Below are positions 60,316 to 64,000 of a stretch of DNA of 64,000 nt, piece by piece (the stretch's first letter is position 1; the number at the start of each line of letters is the position of its first letter). This stretch comes from Pseudomonas sp. sp1636. Lineage in GTDB: Bacteria; Pseudomonadota; Gammaproteobacteria; Pseudomonadales; Pseudomonadaceae. Where the stretch lies: contig NZ_JARRAB010000018.1 of assembly GCF_030376615.1 (NCBI RefSeq), forward strand, positions 1 to 64,000, given 5' to 3'. The notes beneath the pieces are model-generated. The model saw nothing but the letters and a program-made list of their open reading frames with translations, did not search any database and was not told where the DNA came from. Made by a program: the position numbers and the translations under genes.

Positions 60316-62899
60316 GGCGGATGTCGCCGAGCTGCAGGCCCGCTGTCAAGCGCTGGAAAGGGAAAACCACAAGCTCAAGCGGATCAACGGCGCGCTGATC
60401 GAGCGGGTCGAGTCGGTGCACTCGCGCGGCGACGATGCCTACGCGGCCTTCCAGCACTCGGTGGTGCTCGCCGAACAGGTGCGCGAGCGCACCGATGCGC
60501 TGAACCAGGCGATGGCCGAGCTGAAATCCAGCAACCAGTTACTCAGCGATGCGCGCCTGCGTGCGGAAACCGCTCATCAGCACCTGATCGACGCCATCGA
60601 GAGTATCTCCGACGGGTTTGTGCTGTTCGACAGCGAGCAACGCATCGTGCTGTTCAACAGCCGCTTCAAGTCGTTCTGGGCGCACAGCCGCGCGCGCATC
60701 AACGCCGGCACCCGGCTGGCGGAAATCAAGCGCCTGAGCAAGAGCACCGGCCTGGTGATCGAGGAGCAGCGCGGTAACCGCGACGAGCACATGCTCTACC
60801 GCCTGCGCGACGGGCGTTGGGTACAGGTCAGCGAGCGGCCGACCCGCGAAGGCGGGTTGGTGATCCTCTACACCGACATCACCGAGGTCAAACTCAACGA
60901 AACCCTGCGCCGCGAACAGGCCCTGGCGCAGAAGTCACGGCTGCTGCAGCGCGCCGTCGACAACCTCTCGCAAGGCATGGCCATGGTCAATGCCGAGGGC
61001 CAGTTGGAACTGTGGAACCACCGTTTTCTCGATCTCTGCGGTCTGGCACCGATCAACGCCCACCGGCCCTTTGCCGAGGTGATGGCCGACAGCGAACTGG
61101 CCCTGCTCACCCCCGCTAGCCGCGACGCCAATGGCAAGCCCATCACGGAGCTGGAACTGCATCTGTTCGACGGGCGCATGCTCGAGGTTCGCACCCATCC
61201 ACTGCCCACCGGCGGCTTCGTCAACACCTTCACCGACATCACCGAGCGCTACCTGCAGGCCAAGGCGCTGAGCGAGAGCGAGCGCTGGATTCGCCTGATT
61301 ACCGACCATGTGCCGGCGCTGATCGCCTACCTGAATGCCGACCTGGTCTACGAATTCACCAACAAGGTGTATGAGGAATGGTATTGCTGGCCGCGTGGCG
61401 CCATGCTCGGCCAGAGCCTGCGGGCGGTGCACAGCGAAGAACATTGCCGGCGCCTGGAGCCCTATATCGAGCGGGCGCTGTCCGGCGAGAGCGTGACCTT
61501 CGAGGTGGCCGAAACCAATCACAGCGGCCAGGAGCGCTACATGCTGCGCTCCTATGTGCCCAATCGCCAGGCCAGCGGCGAAGTGGTCGGCATCTTCGTG
61601 CTGATCCGCGACATCACCGAGCGCCGACGCACCGCCGAGGCGCTGCACCAGGCCTACCAGCATCTGGAGCAGCGGGTGCGCGAGCGCACGGCCGAGCTGA
61701 CCACGCTCAACGAGCAGCTGCGCCGCGAGATTGACGAGCGCACGCAGATGGAGGCGCGCCTGCGCGAAGCCAAGGGCGAGGCCGAGCAGGCCAACCTGTC
61801 GAAGACCAAGTTTCTCGCCGCGGTCAGCCACGACCTGCTGCAACCCTTGAACGCCGCCCGCCTGTTTACCAGCGCGCTGCTGGAAAAGCGCGAGCTGGCC
61901 GATAGCGCCGCCTTGGTGCGAAACGTCAGCAACTCCCTGGAGGATGTGGAAAGCCTGCTCGGCACCCTGGTGGATATTTCCAAATTGGATGCCGGGGTGA
62001 TCAAACCGGATATCGCCCCGTTCGCCGTCAGCGAACTGCTGGAAAACCTCGCCGCCGAATACCACCAGATCGCCGGCAGCGAAGGCCTGCGCCTGGACTT
62101 CATCCCCAGTTCGGCCTTGGTGCGCAGCGATATCCAGCTGCTCGCACGGATCCTGCGCAACCTGCTCAGCAACGCCATCCGCTACACCAATAACGGACGC
62201 ATCCTGCTCGGTTGTCGGCGGCGTCGGCAGAGCCTGTCGATCGAGGTGTGGGACAGCGGCATCGGCATCGCCGCAGACAAACTCGGCGAGATCTTCCAGG
62301 AGTTCAAACGCGGCGACGTGACCCACCGCAAACAGGACCGCGGCCTCGGTCTGGGCCTGGCCATCGTCGACAAGATTGCGCGCATGCTTGGCCACCGCAT
62401 TCGTGTGGCCTCGCAACTGGGCAAGGGCTCGATGTTCGCCATCGAAGTGCCGCTGACCACCCGCGCGCCGCGGGCGCGGGTGATCCACGACACCCCGGAT
62501 CTGCTGCTCGAACGCCTCAGCGGCTCGCGCATCTGGGTGCTGGATAACGACGCGGCGATCTGCGCTGGCATGCGCACCTTGCTGGAAGCCTGGGGCTGTC
62601 AGGTGGTCACCGCGCTCTCCGAAGAAGACCTGGCGCGCCAGGTCGACAACTACCACGCCGACGCCGACCTGCTGATCGCCGACTATCACCTCGACGACGG
62701 CCATAACGGTGTCGACGCGGTGGCCCTGATCAACTCGCGGCGCAGCACGCCGCTACCGGCGTTGATGATCACCGCCAACTACAGCAACGAACTCAAGCAG
62801 CAGATGCGCGAACTCGGCCACACCCTGATGCACAAACCGGTACGGCCGATGAAGCTGAAGACGGCGATGAGCCATCTGCTGGATGCGGGAGCAAATTGA
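60260..62899 (+). CDS. nahK: NahK, NosP-associated hybrid histidine kinase
   Basis: An 879-residue soluble hybrid kinase. A coiled coil (about residues 20-108) leads to three PAS-like domains (110-210, 228-330, 340-455), a second coiled coil (457-510), HisKA with His524 (AAVSHDLLQPLNAARLF), HATPase_c (GIGIAADKLGEIFQ, GLGLGLAIVDKIA) and a C-terminal receiver with Asp808 (LLIADYHLDDGHNG). There is no transmembrane segment. In P. aeruginosa NahK signals through HptB and affects biofilm, motility and quorum sensing. ATG 60260 has GGGGAG seven bases upstream and lies inside nosP in another frame; TTG 60299 is an alternative. Confidence 0.9.
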   Translation: MVCTSTRPSPESPLAAPVEADVAELQARCQALERENHKLKRINGALIERVESVHSRGDDAYAAFQHSVVLAEQVRERTDALNQAMAELKSSNQLLSDARLRAETAHQHLIDAIESISDGFVLFDSEQRIVLFNSRFKSFWAHSRARINAGTRLAEIKRLSKSTGLVIEEQRGNRDEHMLYRLRDGRWVQVSERPTREGGLVILYTDITEVKLNETLRREQALAQKSRLLQRAVDNLSQGMAMVNAEGQLELWNHRFLDLCGLAPINAHRPFAEVMADSELALLTPASRDANGKPITELELHLFDGRMLEVRTHPLPTGGFVNTFTDITERYLQAKALSESERWIRLITDHVPALIAYLNADLVYEFTNKVYEEWYCWPRGAMLGQSLRAVHSEEHCRRLEPYIERALSGESVTFEVAETNHSGQERYMLRSYVPNRQASGEVVGIFVLIRDITERRRTAEALHQAYQHLEQRVRERTAELTTLNEQLRREIDERTQMEARLREAKGEAEQANLSKTKFLAAVSHDLLQPLNAARLFTSALLEKRELADSAALVRNVSNSLEDVESLLGTLVDISKLDAGVIKPDIAPFAVSELLENLAAEYHQIAGSEGLRLDFIPSSALVRSDIQLLARILRNLLSNAIRYTNNGRILLGCRRRRQSLSIEVWDSGIGIAADKLGEIFQEFKRGDVTHRKQDRGLGLGLAIVDKIARMLGHRIRVASQLGKGSMFAIEVPLTTRAPRARVIHDTPDLLLERLSGSRIWVLDNDAAICAGMRTLLEAWGCQVVTALSEEDLARQVDNYHADADLLIADYHLDDGHNGVDAVALINSRRSTPLPALMITANYSNELKQQMRELGHTLMHKPVRPMKLKTAMSHLLDAGAN

Positions 62900-63023
62900 G
62901 GGTGGCCGGGCGGGCGTAGGATGGCGTTGAGCGCCGCGATAGCCATCGAACGATCTTGGGCGCTGCACCGCTATACGGCATATATCGCCGATGGAGTTGC
63001 GCGCGCCTCATCCATTCTCCGGT

Positions 63024-63689
63024 TCAGCGGCGCAAATAGGCGGCGAAGTCGATATCGCCGGCCGAAAGAATTGCCTGCACCCGGTTGTGCACATTGAGTT
63101 TGCGCAGGATCGCCGAGACGTGGGCTTTGACCGTGGTTTCGGCGATATCCAGGCTGTAGGCGATCTGTTTGTTCGACTCGCCCTTGGTCATCCGTTCCAG
63201 CACCAACAGTTGCTTGCGGGTCAGGGCCTGTAGCAGTTCGGCGGAGATGCTCGGGTTTTCCGGGTGGCTGCGCCGCGAGGTGTTGCCTTGGGTGCGGATG
63301 ATGTCCGGCGGCAGGTAGACATTGCCGTTGAGGATCTGCTGGATGGCGTCGGTCATCTGTGCGCGCGGCGAAGATTTGGTGATGAAACCCACTGCGCCGT
63401 AGGTGATGGCCTGCAGGACGACCTGCTTGTCCTGCTCGGCGGAGACGATTACCACCGGAATCGTCGGCGCTTCGTTGCGCAGGTTGATCAAACCGTTCAG
63501 GCCGTGCATGCCGGGCATGTTCAGGTCGAGCAGAATCAGGTCGAGGTCGTCGCGTTCCAGGGTCAGCGCCAAGGCGCTGTCGAGATCCGCGGTTTCCATG
63601 ATCTCGCTGCCGGGGAAGCCGTCGCTGATGACGTTATGGATGGCTTCGCGAAACAGTGGATGGTCGTCGGCAATCAGAATCTTGTACAT
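63024..63689 (-). CDS. erbR: LuxR-type response regulator ErbR (AgmR)
   Basis: A 221-residue NarL/FixJ regulator: receiver domain with acidic Asp8-Asp9 and phospho-acceptor Asp55 ([14 protein letters not shown]), Lys in [11 protein letters not shown], then a LuxR HTH (residues 150-215) with [20 protein letters not shown] and [17 protein letters not shown]. The sequence follows ErbR/AgmR, which in Pseudomonas activates ethanol oxidation and PQQ-related genes. Its presence within 6 kb of pqqF supports that. It converges with nahK. Confidence 0.88.
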   Translation of the reverse strand: MYKILIADDHPLFREAIHNVISDGFPGSEIMETADLDSALALTLERDDLDLILLDLNMPGMHGLNGLINLRNEAPTIPVVIVSAEQDKQVVLQAITYGAVGFITKSSPRAQMTDAIQQILNGNVYLPPDIIRTQGNTSRRSHPENPSISAELLQALTRKQLLVLERMTKGESNKQIAYSLDIAETTVKAHVSAILRKLNVHNRVQAILSAGDIDFAAYLRR

Positions 63690-63852
63690 GGCCTTTCACC
63701 TCATTGTTTTGATTATGGTGTGGCTGTAGTCGTAGGGGAATTTTACACGGTTACGCCAGGACGAACGGTTGTGTGGAATCGGGGGCGGCCTGTTAAACGC
63801 CAGTGATCCGCCTTTGTCGCCATGGCTGGCCAGTTACAGGTGGTTGCGCGGC

Positions 63853-64000
63853 TCAACTCGCCGTCGTCGAGATTGGCCGGTTCCGCCGCCTGTCGGGCCG
63901 CTTGGTGTGCGCTTGAGCCTCGATGAACGGGCCGTGCAGCCACCGGCGCCGGTAGGCGTCGCACAGTTGGGGCTCGGCTTGCTCGGGCAGGAGCCGTTGC
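63853..64000 (-). CDS. C-terminal end of an unidentified gene, cut by the window edge
   Basis: A minus-strand frame enters at the edge and runs 48 codons, LLPEQAEPQLCDAYRRRWLH and then a basic tail, to TGA at 63855-63853. Codon use fits a real gene end, but the stretch is too short to identify. It would be transcribed toward erbR. Confidence 0.4.
   Translation of the reverse strand, partial: QRLLPEQAEPQLCDAYRRRWLHGPFIEAQAHTKRPDRRRNRPISTTAS

Noticed and set aside
60935..62704. 589-codon open frame on the minus strand opposite nahK
   Set aside because: Antisense shadow of a kinase gene with intact motifs; no family resemblance and no ribosome binding site.
1..64000. CRISPR array
   Set aside because: No regularly spaced 25-40 base direct repeats and no cas genes were seen; the repeats found are REP pairs and one 15-base coding array.

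Overview
The window is high-GC, densely coded DNA from a gammaproteobacterium, almost certainly Pseudomonas. The evidence is a set of gene neighbourhoods typical of that genus: earP-efp, mlaA-pilZ-rssB-rssC-tal-dusA, nosP-nahK-erbR, and a thiolase/FadB-type pair, together with REP/REPIN repeats of the Pseudomonas type. Product names rest on recognised motifs and remembered family sequences; no database search was run.

Layout. 1-585 is the left end of an IS66-family element, with a start codon locked in a hairpin and an amber stop in tnpB. 1035-3700 holds queD, a decayed IS1182-type transposase, an RraB-like protein, a periplasmic rhodanese and a 33-residue membrane peptide. 4140-14462 is core metabolism: thiolase and FadB-type beta-oxidation genes, an amidotransferase, an acyltransferase, a Gly/His/Asp-rich secreted protein, a crotonase, tRNA-Ser(GGA), and earP-efp (EF-P with its arginine-32 rhamnosylation site). 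14480-27908 is a conserved block: two LysR genes, TauE/SafE, DUF1127, PhzF, a YcaQ-like glycosylase, pyrF, queF, a HAD pseudoenzyme, mlaA, a PilZ protein, rssB-rssC, tal and dusA.

27970-40094 looks acquired. Beside dusA, a known integration hot spot, lies a decayed N-terminal piece of a dusA-type integrase. It is followed by a TonB-dependent receptor, a hemophilin-like secreted protein and a Slam translocon (a type XI secretion and haem-capture trio), then a Dnr-like regulator, and convergently an ABC transporter with an NnrS protein. The three promoter regions of this island share a TGAYAATTRTCA palindrome (FNR/DNR spacing), each next to or overlapping a Fur-like box. This suggests joint control by iron and nitric oxide or oxygen.

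40095-54447 is a long run of minus-strand genes that reads as a whole pathway. It has an AraC regulator, an ATP-dependent lactamase/hydantoinase pair (OplBA or caprolactamase type), an outer-membrane porin, an NCS1 permease, a DavD-type semialdehyde dehydrogenase, an omega-aminotransferase, L-2-hydroxyglutarate oxidase, glutarate hydroxylase and a divergent CsiR. The inferred route is delta-valerolactam to 5-aminovalerate, glutarate semialdehyde, glutarate, L-2-hydroxyglutarate and 2-oxoglutarate.

54678-64000 carries pqqF without the other pqq genes, a porin, a 30-residue membrane peptide, a REPIN, the nitric-oxide sensor NosP with its hybrid kinase NahK, the regulator ErbR, and the tail of one more gene at the edge.
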